DNA of 64,000 nucleotides from Deltaproteobacteria bacterium (GTDB taxonomy: Bacteria; Desulfobacterota; Deferrisomatia; Deferrisomatales; JACRMM01), in assembly GCA_016214985.1 (NCBI GenBank), contig JACRMM010000058.1, positions 62,001 to 126,000 on the forward strand, given 5' to 3'. Shown here one piece after another: positions 41,129 to 50,645 of the stretch. A program made the translations under genes and the position numbers. Each line of letters begins with the position of its first letter. Position 1 is the stretch's first letter. The notes under the pieces are model-generated. The model was not told the origin of the DNA. It was given only the letters and a program-made list of their open reading frames with translations, and searched no databases.

Positions 41129-44119
41129 ATGAGCGCCCTTCAAGACAACAGCGTCTACGAAGAGCTCCAGAGAGCGCTCTGGGATCGGTCCGGGAAGGCC
41201 GTGGAGAGCCTCGACTGGCTCTGCGATCACATGCACCCGTACTTCTTCATCACCATGAGGGAGGAGACCGAGGCCTTGGTCAACCTCGCGGTCGGGCTCA
41301 ACTGCCTGACCCGCCACCAGAGGTTGCTGCTCGCCGACGAACCGCAGAAGCTCATCCTCGCCCGGCTCAACGTCCCCGGGTCTGTGTACGAGACCCTGGA
41401 GTCCCTACGGGAGCGGGACATTGCCTACGCGGAGCTCGCCCATTCCTACGACTCCATCCCCGGGCTCGACCGGGAGCTGGAGGTCCTGCGGTTCGAGTTC
41501 GGGCCGCGTGACTCAGAGGAGTCTTCCGGGTCGCTGGCCGCCGAGACGCGCAAGGGGGTCGCCGAGGCGCTGCGGCGCCTGTACCCGGCGTACGACCACG
41601 CCGAAACCGATCGAAGCCTCGACCTTCTGTGGCGAAACAACCCTGCCTACGTGCGGACGTCTCCCGCCGAGCGCGTCGCTCGGGTCCTGTGGGCCCTGCA
41701 GCAGGCCCGCCGGCGCGACGGGGTGTACCTGGACACCGAGCCGGCCAGGGGCATGGCCCAGCGGCAGGAGTCGCGGCTCGTATTCGCGGTGGCCAACCCG
41801 CCGGAGGGGAACTTCCTGGCGCAGGTCCTGGAGATCTTCCACCGCCTCGACATCGGCGTGCGCCGGGCCTACTGCCTCCGCGTGACGACCGAAGAGGGGC
41901 CCTATCTGCTCGGGAACTTCTACGTAGGCACTCGGGCCGGCAGGCCCGTGAAGCGGAGCTCCGAGCTCTTCCAGACGCTGAAGGCCGAGCTGTACAACAC
42001 GCAGGTCCTCTCCACGGCCACGCGCACCTACACGGAGTTCGTGCGAAACCGCGTGCTGACCGGAGAGCAGGCGTCCCTTGTCAACGCCTTCATCGGCTTC
42101 TGCCACACGAACCTGGCCCACAATCAATGGGACCGGTTCGGTCTCGAAGACGTCATGCGGGCGTTCCACTCCCACCCCGACATCGCGCTGCAGCTCGCGC
42201 GGCTGTTCGAGTTCCGCTTCGACCCGGTGCAGCGGGCAGACCCTGAGCGCTACGGCCGGGCCCTGGCCGAGACGTCCCGAACAGTCGACGCCTACAACAC
42301 GGGGCACCGGCTGATCGATGAGTTCCGGCGGACGATCTTCCGGACCTGCCTGTCGTTCATTCGCCACACCCTCAAGACGAACTTCTACGTCCCGGAGAAG
42401 CAGGCGCTGGCGTTCCGGCTGGACCCGGCGTACCTGACCGAGCTGGCGCCCGAGTTCACCGCCGACCTGCCCGAGCGGCGGCCCTTCCGCGTTACGTTCT
42501 TCTGCGGCCGTTTCGGAGCGGGCTACCACATCGGCTTCGCGGACATCGCCCGCGGCGGCTGCCGGACGGTGATTGCGAAGAGCCGCGACGACTACGCGAC
42601 GATCGCGAACACCCTCTTTCGCGAAATCTACGTCCTGGCGCACACCCAGCATCTGAAGAACAAGGACATCTACGAGGGCGGGTCGAAGATGGGGATTGTC
42701 CTCGACGCCGGCGGTGCCGAGGGCCCTGAGAGCCTGGCACGGCGGTTGTTCCAAGTGCAGGCCGGGTTCTTCAACGCCTTCTTCGACCTCTTCGTGACCG
42801 ACGGCGGGACGGCTGCGCACCCCCGGGTCGTGGACTACTATGGCGAAGACGAGCCCATCGAGCTGGGACCGGACGAGAATCTGCCGGATACGACGATCGA
42901 GTGGCTGGCGCGGCGCTCGGTGGAACGGGGCTATGGGCTCGGCCCCGGCGTGATTTCGAGCAAGCGGGTGGGGATCAACCACAAACAGTACGGCGTCACC
43001 TCCACGGGTGTCCTCACGTTCGCGGAGGTCGCGATGCGGGAGGTCGGGATCGACGTACGCCGCGACCCCTTTTCCGTGAAGCTCACGGGCGGCCCCACCG
43101 GCGACGTGGCCGGCAACGCCCTGCGCCTCCTGCTCGAGCGCTGCCCCGGGGCCTCGATCCGGCTCGTGGTCGACGGGGCGGGCGCGGCCTTCGACCCCGA
43201 GGGGCTCGACCGCGAGGAGCTCGGACGGCTGCTCTTCGCCCGGGACATCGACGGCTTCTCTCCGGAGCGGCTCCACGCGGGCGGGTTCGTCCTCTTCCGC
43301 CATCACCGGCGCTGCGAGGGCCTGCGGGATCTCTACCGGAAGGTCGGGGCGGGGCCCCGGGGACCGGTGGAGGAGTGGGTGAGCGCCGACGACTTCTTCC
43401 GAGAGTATGCGACGCTCGTCTTCGAGGTGCCCGCCGACCTGTTCCTCCCGGGCGGGGGGCGCCCGGAGACGATCGACGCCGAGAACTGGCGGGAATTCCT
43501 GGCCCCCGACGGGACGCCGTCGGCCCGCGTGATCGTGGAGGGCGCCAACTCCTTCCTCACCCCCGACGCCCGCCGGGAGCTCCAGCAGCGCGGCGTCGTG
43601 GTCATCCGCGACGCGTCGGCCAACAAGTGCGGGGTCATCGCCTCGTCCTACGAGATCCTCGCGAACCTGCTGCTGACGGAGCGGGAGTTCCTCGAGCACA
43701 AGGACGAGTACGTGGCCGACGTGCTCGAGATCCTGGAGAAGCGGGCCAAGGAGGAGGCGGTGCTCATCTTCCGGCGCCACCGCGCGGGCGAGGGAAGGGT
43801 CCTCTACACGCAGATCAGCGAGGCGCTCAGCGCCGAGATCAACGGCCACTACGAGCGCCTGGTCGCGTTCTTCCGGGACCGCCCGGAGCTGTGCGGCCAG
43901 CCCCTGTTCCGGAAGGCCCTGGTGGCGCACCTTCCCCGGTTCCTCCGCGCGAACCCGAGGCTGCGGGCGCGCGTCAAGAACCTTCCGGTGAAGGTGCAGG
44001 CCGCGATGCTCGCGGCCGAGATCGCCACGACCACCGTGTATCATGGAGGCTGGGAGCCGGACTTCGAGCGGGAGCTCCGGACGTACCTGAAGAAGCACTT
44101 CGGCACCGAGGAACCATAG
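41129..44119 (+). CDS. Large NAD-type glutamate dehydrogenase
   Basis: A 996-residue protein of the large (about 115 kDa) glutamate dehydrogenase class. The N-terminal 450 residues are a regulatory region. The catalytic domain includes ARGGCRTVIAKSRDDYATIA, KDIYEGGSKMGIVLDAG, the substrate/nucleotide segment TGGPTGDVAGNALRLLL, and VEGANSFLTPDARRELQQ. It should regenerate 2-oxoglutarate for the aminotransferase, releasing ammonia and NADH. Its stop TAG at 44117 coincides with the start of a palindromic repeat. The gene lies between the binding-protein gene and its permease genes, an unusual order for a liv operon. Confidence 0.9.
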   Translation: MSALQDNSVYEELQRALWDRSGKAVESLDWLCDHMHPYFFITMREETEALVNLAVGLNCLTRHQRLLLADEPQKLILARLNVPGSVYETLESLRERDIAYAELAHSYDSIPGLDRELEVLRFEFGPRDSEESSGSLAAETRKGVAEALRRLYPAYDHAETDRSLDLLWRNNPAYVRTSPAERVARVLWALQQARRRDGVYLDTEPARGMAQRQESRLVFAVANPPEGNFLAQVLEIFHRLDIGVRRAYCLRVTTEEGPYLLGNFYVGTRAGRPVKRSSELFQTLKAELYNTQVLSTATRTYTEFVRNRVLTGEQASLVNAFIGFCHTNLAHNQWDRFGLEDVMRAFHSHPDIALQLARLFEFRFDPVQRADPERYGRALAETSRTVDAYNTGHRLIDEFRRTIFRTCLSFIRHTLKTNFYVPEKQALAFRLDPAYLTELAPEFTADLPERRPFRVTFFCGRFGAGYHIGFADIARGGCRTVIAKSRDDYATIANTLFREIYVLAHTQHLKNKDIYEGGSKMGIVLDAGGAEGPESLARRLFQVQAGFFNAFFDLFVTDGGTAAHPRVVDYYGEDEPIELGPDENLPDTTIEWLARRSVERGYGLGPGVISSKRVGINHKQYGVTSTGVLTFAEVAMREVGIDVRRDPFSVKLTGGPTGDVAGNALRLLLERCPGASIRLVVDGAGAAFDPEGLDREELGRLLFARDIDGFSPERLHAGGFVLFRHHRRCEGLRDLYRKVGAGPRGPVEEWVSADDFFREYATLVFEVPADLFLPGGGRPETIDAENWREFLAPDGTPSARVIVEGANSFLTPDARRELQQRGVVVIRDASANKCGVIASSYEILANLLLTEREFLEHKDEYVADVLEILEKRAKEEAVLIFRRHRAGEGRVLYTQISEALSAEINGHYERLVAFFRDRPELCGQPLFRKALVAHLPRFLRANPRLRARVKNLPVKVQAAMLAAEIATTTVYHGGWEPDFERELRTYLKKHFGTEEP

Positions 44120-44181
44120 GGCGGGGCTCGCCCTGCCGGCCCCCGTACACAGCCACCGCGGCGGGGCAAGCCCCGCCCTAC
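44117..44181 (+). repeat. GGGGCTTGCCCC-type inverted-repeat pair, copy 2
   Basis: The left palindrome is GGCGGGGCTCGCCCTGCC and the right GGCGGGGCAAGCCCCGCC, with TAG and CTA at the outer edges. The left arm has two mismatches to copy 1. It supplies the stop codon of the glutamate dehydrogenase gene and fills part of the 175-base gap to livH. Confidence 0.8.
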
Positions 44182-44294
44182 GCGGTGCCGGGCCGTGGCG
44201 GGCAGGGACAGCGAAGCGCGGCGCGGAATCGGCCCCGCGCGCCACGGCCCCGATTCCGTATGTCAACGGCACCCGACGACCAACGGAGACATCC

Positions 44295-45182
44295 ATGATC
44301 GCACTGCTTCCCCAGACCCTCGTGGACGGAATCCTCATCGGCGGCATCTACATCACGATCGCCATCGGCTTCTCCCTGACCTACGGGGTGATGCACATCA
44401 TCGACTTCGCCGTGGGTGAGTGGATCATGCTCGGGGCGTTCCTCGGGTTCTACCTGAGCCAGTGGACCCACGTGGACCCGCTGATCCTGCTGCCCGTGGT
44501 GTTCGCCGTCTTCTCCTTCGTGGGCTATCTGCTGCAGCCCGTCGTCCAGCGGGTGGTGAGCGGCCGGCGTGGAAACCCGGTGCTGATGGGCCTCGTGTTC
44601 ACCTTTGGTCTCGCGCTGATGCTGCGGGGTGCGGCCCAGACGGTGCTGGGCAACTTCCCGCAGTCCATTGCTACGGCCATCAGCGCCAAGAGCTTCTCTT
44701 TCGAGAGCGGAGACTTCTTCCTCACCGTGCCCGCGGTGCGGCTCGCGGGCCTCGTGTACGCCCTCGTCATCACGGCCGTGCTCCACTTCCTCCTGAAGAA
44801 GACCGACTTCGGCCTCGCGGTGCGGGCGCTCTCCCAGAACAAGGAGGCGGCGGCCCTGATGGGGATCAACGGCAAGCGCACGAGCTCGTTCGTCTACGCG
44901 ATCTATGTGGGGATCAGCGCGATGACGGGCGTGCTGATTGGGGCGATCTCGTCGATCACGACGCAGATGGGGCCCGAGCAGACGATCCTCGCGTTCTTCG
45001 TGGTCGTGCTGGCGGGCATGGGCTACCTGGCCGGGGTGCCCTGGGCCGCCTTCCTCCTGGGCCTCATCAACGCCTTCTTCCCGGTCTACCTGGACGCGAG
45101 CTATACGCTCCTGGCGGTGTTCGGAGTCCTGTACTTGATCCTCCTGGTTTCGCCTCGCGGGCTCTTCGCCAAGGGAGTGTGA
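44295..45182 (+). CDS. livH: ABC permease LivH-type
   Basis: A 295-residue inner-membrane permease with about eight helices. LVDGILIGGIYITIAIGFSL at the start, GVMHIIDFAVGEWIMLGAF and NKEAAALMGINGKRTSSFVY (the EAA-like loop contacting the ATPase) are LivH hallmarks. It works with LivM, LivG, LivF and the binding protein at 39805. Three bases separate it from livM. Confidence 0.92.
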   Translation: MIALLPQTLVDGILIGGIYITIAIGFSLTYGVMHIIDFAVGEWIMLGAFLGFYLSQWTHVDPLILLPVVFAVFSFVGYLLQPVVQRVVSGRRGNPVLMGLVFTFGLALMLRGAAQTVLGNFPQSIATAISAKSFSFESGDFFLTVPAVRLAGLVYALVITAVLHFLLKKTDFGLAVRALSQNKEAAALMGINGKRTSSFVYAIYVGISAMTGVLIGAISSITTQMGPEQTILAFFVVVLAGMGYLAGVPWAAFLLGLINAFFPVYLDASYTLLAVFGVLYLILLVSPRGLFAKGV

Positions 45183-45185
45183 CCG

Positions 45186-46160
45186 ATGCCTCGTCGACAG
45201 CTGACCTGGTTTCTCCTCGTCTTCGGGGGCCTGGGCCTCGTGCCGCTGGTGGTCCACGACACGTTCTGGCTGCGGATCATCACGGAGGGCATCCTCTGGA
45301 TCGGGCTCGCGATCACCTGGGACGTGATCGGCGGCTACACCGGCTACGTGAGCTTCGGGCACGGTGCCTTCTTCGGCGTGGGCGCGTACGCCACGGCGAT
45401 CCTGATGCTGCGGTCCGGGTGGCCCTTCTGGACGACGCTGCCCGCGGCCGGTGTGGTCGCCGCGGTGCTCGCCGTCTTGGCCGGGCTCCCGACCCTTCGC
45501 CTGAAGGGCGCCTACTTCGCGATCGCGACCTGGGCCCTGGCCCGGGCCATCCAGCAGCTCGCCTTGGTCATGCCGATCACCGGCGGGACCAACGGCCTTC
45601 GGTTCCCGCCGTTCCTGAACCCGCAGTTCTTCTTCTACGTGATGCTCGGCGTCGTGGCGGCGACGTTCGCGCTCCTTTGGATCCTGCTGGAGCGCTCCTC
45701 CTTCGGTCTGAAGCTCAAGGCCATCCGGGAGGACGAGGCGGCGTCCATGGCCGTGGGCCTGAAGCCCACTCTCATCAAGGTCCAGTCCTTCGTTCTCTCG
45801 GCCGTGCCCGCGGGGATCCTCGGAGGTGTCTACGCCTACTGGATCAGCTACATCGATCCGGGATCGGTCCTGAGTGACCTCGTCACCGACCAGGCGGTCG
45901 TGATGGCCGTGTTCGGGGGCCTTGGGACGCTCGTCGGCCCCGCCATCGGCGCGGTGGTGCTCTTCGCCTTCAAGATGTTCTTCTGGGCCAAGCTGTCGAA
46001 CTTCGAGGTCCTGTACCTCATCGTGCTCGGCGGGATCATCGCCGTGAGCGTGGTGTTCCTGCCCGACGGGCTGTGGGGGGCGTTCGTGGGCCGACGGAAA
46101 CGGAGAACGGAGCCCACCGAGAGTCCCTCCTCCCCGGTGGAAACGGAGGCCGTGCCATGA
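45186..46160 (+). CDS. livM: ABC permease LivM-type
   Basis: A 324-residue permease. GGYTGYVSFGHGAFFGVGAY is the signature of LivM proteins, and AIREDEAASMAVGLKPTLIK is the EAA loop. The C-terminal cytoplasmic tail is highly charged (GRRKRRTEPTESPSSPVET). Its stop overlaps livG by ATGA. Confidence 0.92.
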   Translation: MPRRQLTWFLLVFGGLGLVPLVVHDTFWLRIITEGILWIGLAITWDVIGGYTGYVSFGHGAFFGVGAYATAILMLRSGWPFWTTLPAAGVVAAVLAVLAGLPTLRLKGAYFAIATWALARAIQQLALVMPITGGTNGLRFPPFLNPQFFFYVMLGVVAATFALLWILLERSSFGLKLKAIREDEAASMAVGLKPTLIKVQSFVLSAVPAGILGGVYAYWISYIDPGSVLSDLVTDQAVVMAVFGGLGTLVGPAIGAVVLFAFKMFFWAKLSNFEVLYLIVLGGIIAVSVVFLPDGLWGAFVGRRKRRTEPTESPSSPVETEAVP

Positions 46161-46882
46161 GCGAGCCGATCCTGCGCGTGACCGACTGCAGCAAGAGCTT
46201 CGGGGGACTCCAGGCTCTCGACAACGTCTCCTTCTGGGTGCAGCCGAAGGAGATCGTGGGACTGATCGGGCCCAACGGGGCCGGCAAGACCACGCTCTTC
46301 AACGTGGTGAGCGGCTACCTCAAGCCCACCCGGGGAGAGGTGGTGTACGAGAGCGTCAACGTGACCGGGATGCCGCCTTACAAGCTCGCCGCGCTCGGCG
46401 TCGGCCGCACGTTCCAGGTGGTCAAGCCCTTCGCGGGCCTCACGGTGCTCGACAACGTGACGATCGCCTCGCTCCTGCGCCACCCCAACCGGAAGAACGC
46501 CGCGCGACAGGCCTGGCACATGCTCGAGTTCACGGGGCTGGCGGACCGCGCCCACGCCCAGGCCTCCGGCCTCACCCTGGCCGGCCGCAAACGGCTCGAG
46601 ATCGCGAAGGCGCTCGCGCTGGAGCCCAATCTGCTGCTCCTGGACGAGGTGGTCGCGGGGCTGAACCCCACCGAGGCGGACCGCACGATCGAGCTGATCC
46701 TGAAGATCCGCGAGGAGGGCATGACGATCCTCATCGTGGAGCACATCATGCGGGTGATCATGAACATCAGCGACCGTATCGTGGTCCTGAACTACGGGAG
46801 CAAGATCGCCGAGGGCAAGCCCGCCGAGGTGGCGGCCAACCCCATGGTGATCGAGGCCTACCTCGGGGAGGCGGCGGCATGA
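46157..46882 (+). CDS. livG: ABC transporter ATP-binding protein LivG-type
   Basis: A 241-residue ATPase. Walker A is GPNGAGKTTLFNVVSG, the signature region is ASGLTLAGRKRLEIAKALA (no classical LSGGQ, common in LivG) and Walker B is LLLLDEVVAGLNPTE. ATG 46157 lies in the livM stop, and its own end overlaps livF. Confidence 0.93.
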   Translation: MSEPILRVTDCSKSFGGLQALDNVSFWVQPKEIVGLIGPNGAGKTTLFNVVSGYLKPTRGEVVYESVNVTGMPPYKLAALGVGRTFQVVKPFAGLTVLDNVTIASLLRHPNRKNAARQAWHMLEFTGLADRAHAQASGLTLAGRKRLEIAKALALEPNLLLLDEVVAGLNPTEADRTIELILKIREEGMTILIVEHIMRVIMNISDRIVVLNYGSKIAEGKPAEVAANPMVIEAYLGEAAA

Positions 46883-47589
46883 GCGTCCTGTCGGTGGAAT
46901 CGATCGCGTTGAGCTACGGAGACAGCCAGGCCCTCTGGGACGTCTCCTTCTCGGTGGAGCAGGGAAAGCTCGTCAGCCTCCTCGGCGCCAATGGTGCCGG
47001 GAAGACGACGACCCTGAAGGCCATCTCGGGCCTGCAACCCCTCAAGGGGGGGACCGTGCGCTACGGCGGCAAGCCCATCAGCGGCCTCAAGGCCCATCAG
47101 GTGGCCGACCTGGGCATCACGCTCGTGCCCGAGGGTCGCCAGCTCTTTCCGAAGATGACCGTGGAGGAGAACCTCGTCCTGGGATCCTATCTCAAGCGGG
47201 CGAAGGCGAGGCGCAGGGAGAACCTCAAACGCGTCTACACCCTCTTCCCCCACCTCGACGAGCGCCGCCACCAACTCGCGGAGACCCTCTCGGGCGGCGA
47301 GCAGCAGATGGTGGCCATCGGCCGCGGCCTCATGCAGGAGCCGCAGCTCGTCATGTTCGACGAGCCCTCTCTCGGTCTCGCGCCGATCCTCGTGCACGAC
47401 ATCTTCCAGGCGATCGAAGCGCTCCACCGGGACGGCCTCACGATCTTCCTCGTGGAGCAGAACGCCCACCACGCGCTGAAGATCGCGGACTACTGCTACG
47501 TGATCGAAAACGGCCGGGTCGTGAAGGAGGGAACCTCCACCGACCTGGAGAACGACCCCGGGGTGCGCGAGGCGTATCTGGGGTTTTGA
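46879..47589 (+). CDS. livF: ABC transporter ATP-binding protein LivF-type
   Basis: A 236-residue ATPase. Walker A is GANGAGKTTTLKAISG, the signature is TLSGGEQQMVAIGRGLM and Walker B is LVMFDEPSLGLAPI. It completes the Liv-type importer. A repeat-containing gap of 97 bases separates it from the oxidoreductase gene. Confidence 0.93.
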   Translation: MSVLSVESIALSYGDSQALWDVSFSVEQGKLVSLLGANGAGKTTTLKAISGLQPLKGGTVRYGGKPISGLKAHQVADLGITLVPEGRQLFPKMTVEENLVLGSYLKRAKARRRENLKRVYTLFPHLDERRHQLAETLSGGEQQMVAIGRGLMQEPQLVMFDEPSLGLAPILVHDIFQAIEALHRDGLTIFLVEQNAHHALKIADYCYVIENGRVVKEGTSTDLENDPGVREAYLGF

Positions 47590-47591
47590 CG

Positions 47592-47676
47592 GCTAGAAAG
47601 CCGAAAAGCTGGAAAGCTGGAAAGCCAAACCACGGCGTTCGAGCCTTCTAGCTTCCCAGCTTTCCAGCCTCCTAGC
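47592..47676 (+). repeat. GCTGGAAA-type inverted repeat
   Basis: The left arm has tandem units (AAGCTGGAAAGCTGGAAAGC) flanked by CTAG; the right arm has the complementary GCTTCCCAGCTTTCCAGC and ends in CTAG. The arms are separated by about 25 bases. It is intergenic, between livF and the aldehyde oxidoreductase gene, and no other copy is seen in the window. Confidence 0.65.
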
Positions 47677-47686
47677 GGAGGTCCTC

Positions 47687-49444
47687 ATGCACGGCTTCTA
47701 CAACAAGATCCTGATCGTCGACCTCACGGCCCGGACTTCCCGGGCGGAGGCGCTCTCCGACGCGGTGCTGGCCGAGACGCTCGGCGGCAAGGGGCTCGCC
47801 ACGCGGCTGCTCCTCGAGCACGCACCCGCCGGCGTCGACCCGCTCTCCCCGGAGAACCCCCTCGTCTTCGCGGTGGGTCCGGTGACCGACACCCGCATCC
47901 CCGGCTCCTGCCGCTACGGAATCTTCACCAAGAGCCCCCAGACCGGTTTCTATTCCGAGAGTTACTCCGGGGGGAAGGCGGCCGAGAAGATGAGCCGCTC
48001 GGGCTTCGACGCCGTGGTCGTCAAGGGCGCGGGCGCGGAACCTCTGTATCTGGAGATCTCCGAGGAGGGGGCGCGGTTCCACGACGCCGCCGACCTCTGG
48101 GGCAAGGAGACCTACGCGGCGGAGGATGCCCTATTGGCGGCCTACGGAGGAGTGACCAAGGCGGCGGCCCTGGTCATCGGGCCCGCCGGCGAGCGGCAGG
48201 TGCCCTTCTCCATCGTGGCCAACGACTACTGGCGCTGCGCCGGACGGACGGGCGCCGGGGCCGTTATGGGTTCGAAGAAGCTCAAGGCTCTCGTCTACCG
48301 GGGCGAGGCGAAGCGGCCTCTGGCCGACCCAGGGGGCATCGAAGCCTATGCCAGGAAGATGCTTGCGGAGAAGAAGGACCACGCCGCCACGCAGACCTAC
48401 AAGAACTTCGGCACCCCGGTCATGGTGAACCTGCTGAACACCTTCGGCGCGTTCCCCACCCGCTACTGGCACGAGGGCCGCAAGGAGGGCTTCGAGGCGA
48501 TCAACGCCGAGAGCATGAAGAGTCGCTGCGACGTGAGGCCCAAGGCCTGCGCGCGCTGCTTCATGGCCTGCGGCAAACTCACCACGGTCAAACAGGGGCG
48601 CCACGCGGGCCTCGCGCTGGAGGGGCCCGAATACGAAACGATCTACGCCTTCGGCGGCCTGTGCCTCGTGGACTCCATCGAGGAGATCGTGTACTTGAAC
48701 GACGTATGCGACCGGCTCGGGATCGACACGATCAGCGCCGGCAACCTCGTGGCCTTCGCCATGGAGGCGTCGGCCCAGGGCAGGATCTCCGAAGCCGTGC
48801 CCTACGGCGACGTCGACGTCGCTGCGGGACTCCTGGCGGACATCGCGGCGCGCCGCGGGCTCGGCGAAGTGCTCTCGAAGGGCATCGTCGAGGCGGGCAG
48901 GGCCTGGGGCATGGAGCGCCAGACCATCCACGTGAAGGGCCTCGAGCCCGCGGGCTACGACCCCCGGATCCTCAAGGGCATGGGGCTCGCGTACGCCACG
49001 AGCGACCGGGGGGCGTGCCACCTGCGGACGACCTTCTACAAGCCCGAGCTCTCCAACCAGATCGCGCCCGACGCGGTGGAGGGCAAGGCGGCGCTCCTCG
49101 TGGACTTCGAGGACCGGCTGAACCTCTTCGACGGGCTCATCCTGTGCCGGTTCTTCCGCGACTTCTACCCTTGGGAGGAGCTCGCCGCCGTGATCCGGCT
49201 CACCACGGGACAGGACCTCGATCGGCAAGGTCTCAAGCGGCTGGCCGATACGATCGCCGACGGAGCCCGGCGATTCAACCTGCGCGAGGGGCTCACGAAG
49301 GACGACGACTGGCTGCCGGACCGTTTCTTCGACGAGCCCCTGCCCGAGAAGGGCAACGTGCTCACGCGAGACGAGCTCGCCCGCCTGCGCGCCGACTACT
49401 ACGCGGCGCGGGGATGGGACGCCGAGGGGCGGCTGCCCACGTAG
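47687..49444 (+). CDS. Aldehyde ferredoxin oxidoreductase (tungsten/molybdenum type)
   Basis: A 585-residue enzyme of the AOR family. GGKGLATRLLLEHAPAG at the start and AGRTGAGAVMGSKKLKALV are pterin-binding motifs; CARCFMACG and a downstream LCRFFRDF cysteine make the 4Fe-4S site. It oxidises aldehydes to acids with ferredoxin as acceptor. Its place between the Liv importer and CoA-transferase genes suggests that it oxidises the semialdehyde made by the aminotransferase. Family members differ widely in substrate. Confidence 0.9.
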   Translation: MHGFYNKILIVDLTARTSRAEALSDAVLAETLGGKGLATRLLLEHAPAGVDPLSPENPLVFAVGPVTDTRIPGSCRYGIFTKSPQTGFYSESYSGGKAAEKMSRSGFDAVVVKGAGAEPLYLEISEEGARFHDAADLWGKETYAAEDALLAAYGGVTKAAALVIGPAGERQVPFSIVANDYWRCAGRTGAGAVMGSKKLKALVYRGEAKRPLADPGGIEAYARKMLAEKKDHAATQTYKNFGTPVMVNLLNTFGAFPTRYWHEGRKEGFEAINAESMKSRCDVRPKACARCFMACGKLTTVKQGRHAGLALEGPEYETIYAFGGLCLVDSIEEIVYLNDVCDRLGIDTISAGNLVAFAMEASAQGRISEAVPYGDVDVAAGLLADIAARRGLGEVLSKGIVEAGRAWGMERQTIHVKGLEPAGYDPRILKGMGLAYATSDRGACHLRTTFYKPELSNQIAPDAVEGKAALLVDFEDRLNLFDGLILCRFFRDFYPWEELAAVIRLTTGQDLDRQGLKRLADTIADGARRFNLREGLTKDDDWLPDRFFDEPLPEKGNVLTRDELARLRADYYAARGWDAEGRLPT

Positions 49445-49534
49445 CGGCGGAGGGCGGGCGTTTCGTTGTCCGTCACGGTTTCCGGGTTTTCGGGTTCGTG
49501 AGCGGGAATGGGAAGGAAGTGGAGAGAGGAGCGC

Positions 49535-50500
49535 ATGAAGAGCAAGCTGATCACCATGGAGGAGGCCGCGGCGCTGGTGCCCTCCGGCGCCTCGATCTCG
49601 GTGGGCGGCTTCACCAGCCAGCGCCACCCTACGGCGCTGCTCCGGGCCTTGATCCGTGCCGGGGTGAAGGACCTGATCGTCTACTGCCACTCGGCGGGCA
49701 GCGACCTGGACCTCCTCATCGGCGCAGGGTGCGTCCGGCGCCTCGAGGGCGCCTACCTCGCCGACGGCGTCTTCTCGCCGATCGCGGTCAACTGGCGCCG
49801 CTTCGTCGAGGCGGGCCGCATCGAGTTCGAGGACTACTCCAACGCCGCCATGATGGCCCGGTTCGCGGCCGGGGCCATGGGGCTGTCGTTCTTCCCCACG
49901 CGCTCGCTCCTCGGGACCGATCTCCTGGTGATGGAAGGCCTCGACCCGGAGGTCCGTCGGGCCGACCCCCGTGCCGCGCCCAAGAAGGCCGCGGTCATGG
50001 ACTGCCCCTTCACGGGCGAGAAGGTCGCCCTGGTGCCCGCGGTGCGCACCGACGTCTGCCTGCTGCACGTCCAGAAGGCGAGCGCCCAGGGGCTGCTTCG
50101 GATCGAGGGCCAGGAGTTCCTGGACGTCCAACAGGCCATGGCCGCGAGGACGGTGATCGCGACCTGCGAGGAGCTCGTGGAGGACGAGGACCTGCGGCGC
50201 GACCCCGAGCGCAACCGGATCCCGCCCTTCGCCGTCCACGCGGTCGTCCACGTGCCCTTCGGCTCGCACCCTCACAGCGTGCACAACTGCTACGACTACG
50301 ACCCGGAGCACCTGGGTGTCTACACGCGCGCCGCGAAGTCCGACGAGACATTCCAAGAGTATCTGGACCGCTACGTCTTTGGTGCACCGACCCACGAGGC
50401 CTACCTCGAGGCCATCGGCGGCGAGGCGAGGCTCGACCAGCTCCGGGCGCGATCGGGGCTCGGCTACAATCCGGAGCTCAAGCGAAAGAACGAAGGCTAG
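49535..50500 (+). CDS. CoA-transferase subunit A (glutaconate CoA-transferase-like)
   Basis: A 321-residue family I CoA-transferase subunit. VPSGASISVGGFTSQRHPTA is the nucleotide/CoA loop; IVYCHSAGSDLDLLIGAGCV and RTDVCLLHVQKASAQGLLRI are subunit A features. Subunit B lies 145 bases on, across a repeat element. Together they should move CoA between acyl-CoA and the acid made by the aldehyde oxidoreductase. ATG 49535 follows GAGAGGAG. Confidence 0.88.
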   Translation: MKSKLITMEEAAALVPSGASISVGGFTSQRHPTALLRALIRAGVKDLIVYCHSAGSDLDLLIGAGCVRRLEGAYLADGVFSPIAVNWRRFVEAGRIEFEDYSNAAMMARFAAGAMGLSFFPTRSLLGTDLLVMEGLDPEVRRADPRAAPKKAAVMDCPFTGEKVALVPAVRTDVCLLHVQKASAQGLLRIEGQEFLDVQQAMAARTVIATCEELVEDEDLRRDPERNRIPPFAVHAVVHVPFGSHPHSVHNCYDYDPEHLGVYTRAAKSDETFQEYLDRYVFGAPTHEAYLEAIGGEARLDQLRARSGLGYNPELKRKNEG

Positions 50501-50508
50501 GACACGGT

Positions 50509-50630
50509 CCACAGATTACGCAGATTTCTCAGATTGTGTCGGAAGGCGGAAGGCCTGGGTTGGCGTCAGAGCAACCACGCCTCGTTCTGATCTTGTCGTT
50601 TCCATCTGCGCAATCTGCGTAATCTGCGGA
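50509..50630 (+). repeat. CAGATTACGCAGATT-type repeat, element 1
   Basis: The left arm is CAGATTACGCAGATTTCTCA, the right arm CATCTGCGCAATCTGCGTAA, in inverted orientation about 65 bases apart. It fills the gap between the two CoA-transferase subunit genes. The same 12-base unit recurs at 51441-51554 and 52039-52131. Confidence 0.8.
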
Positions 50631-50645
50631 CAGAGGGGTTCTTCC

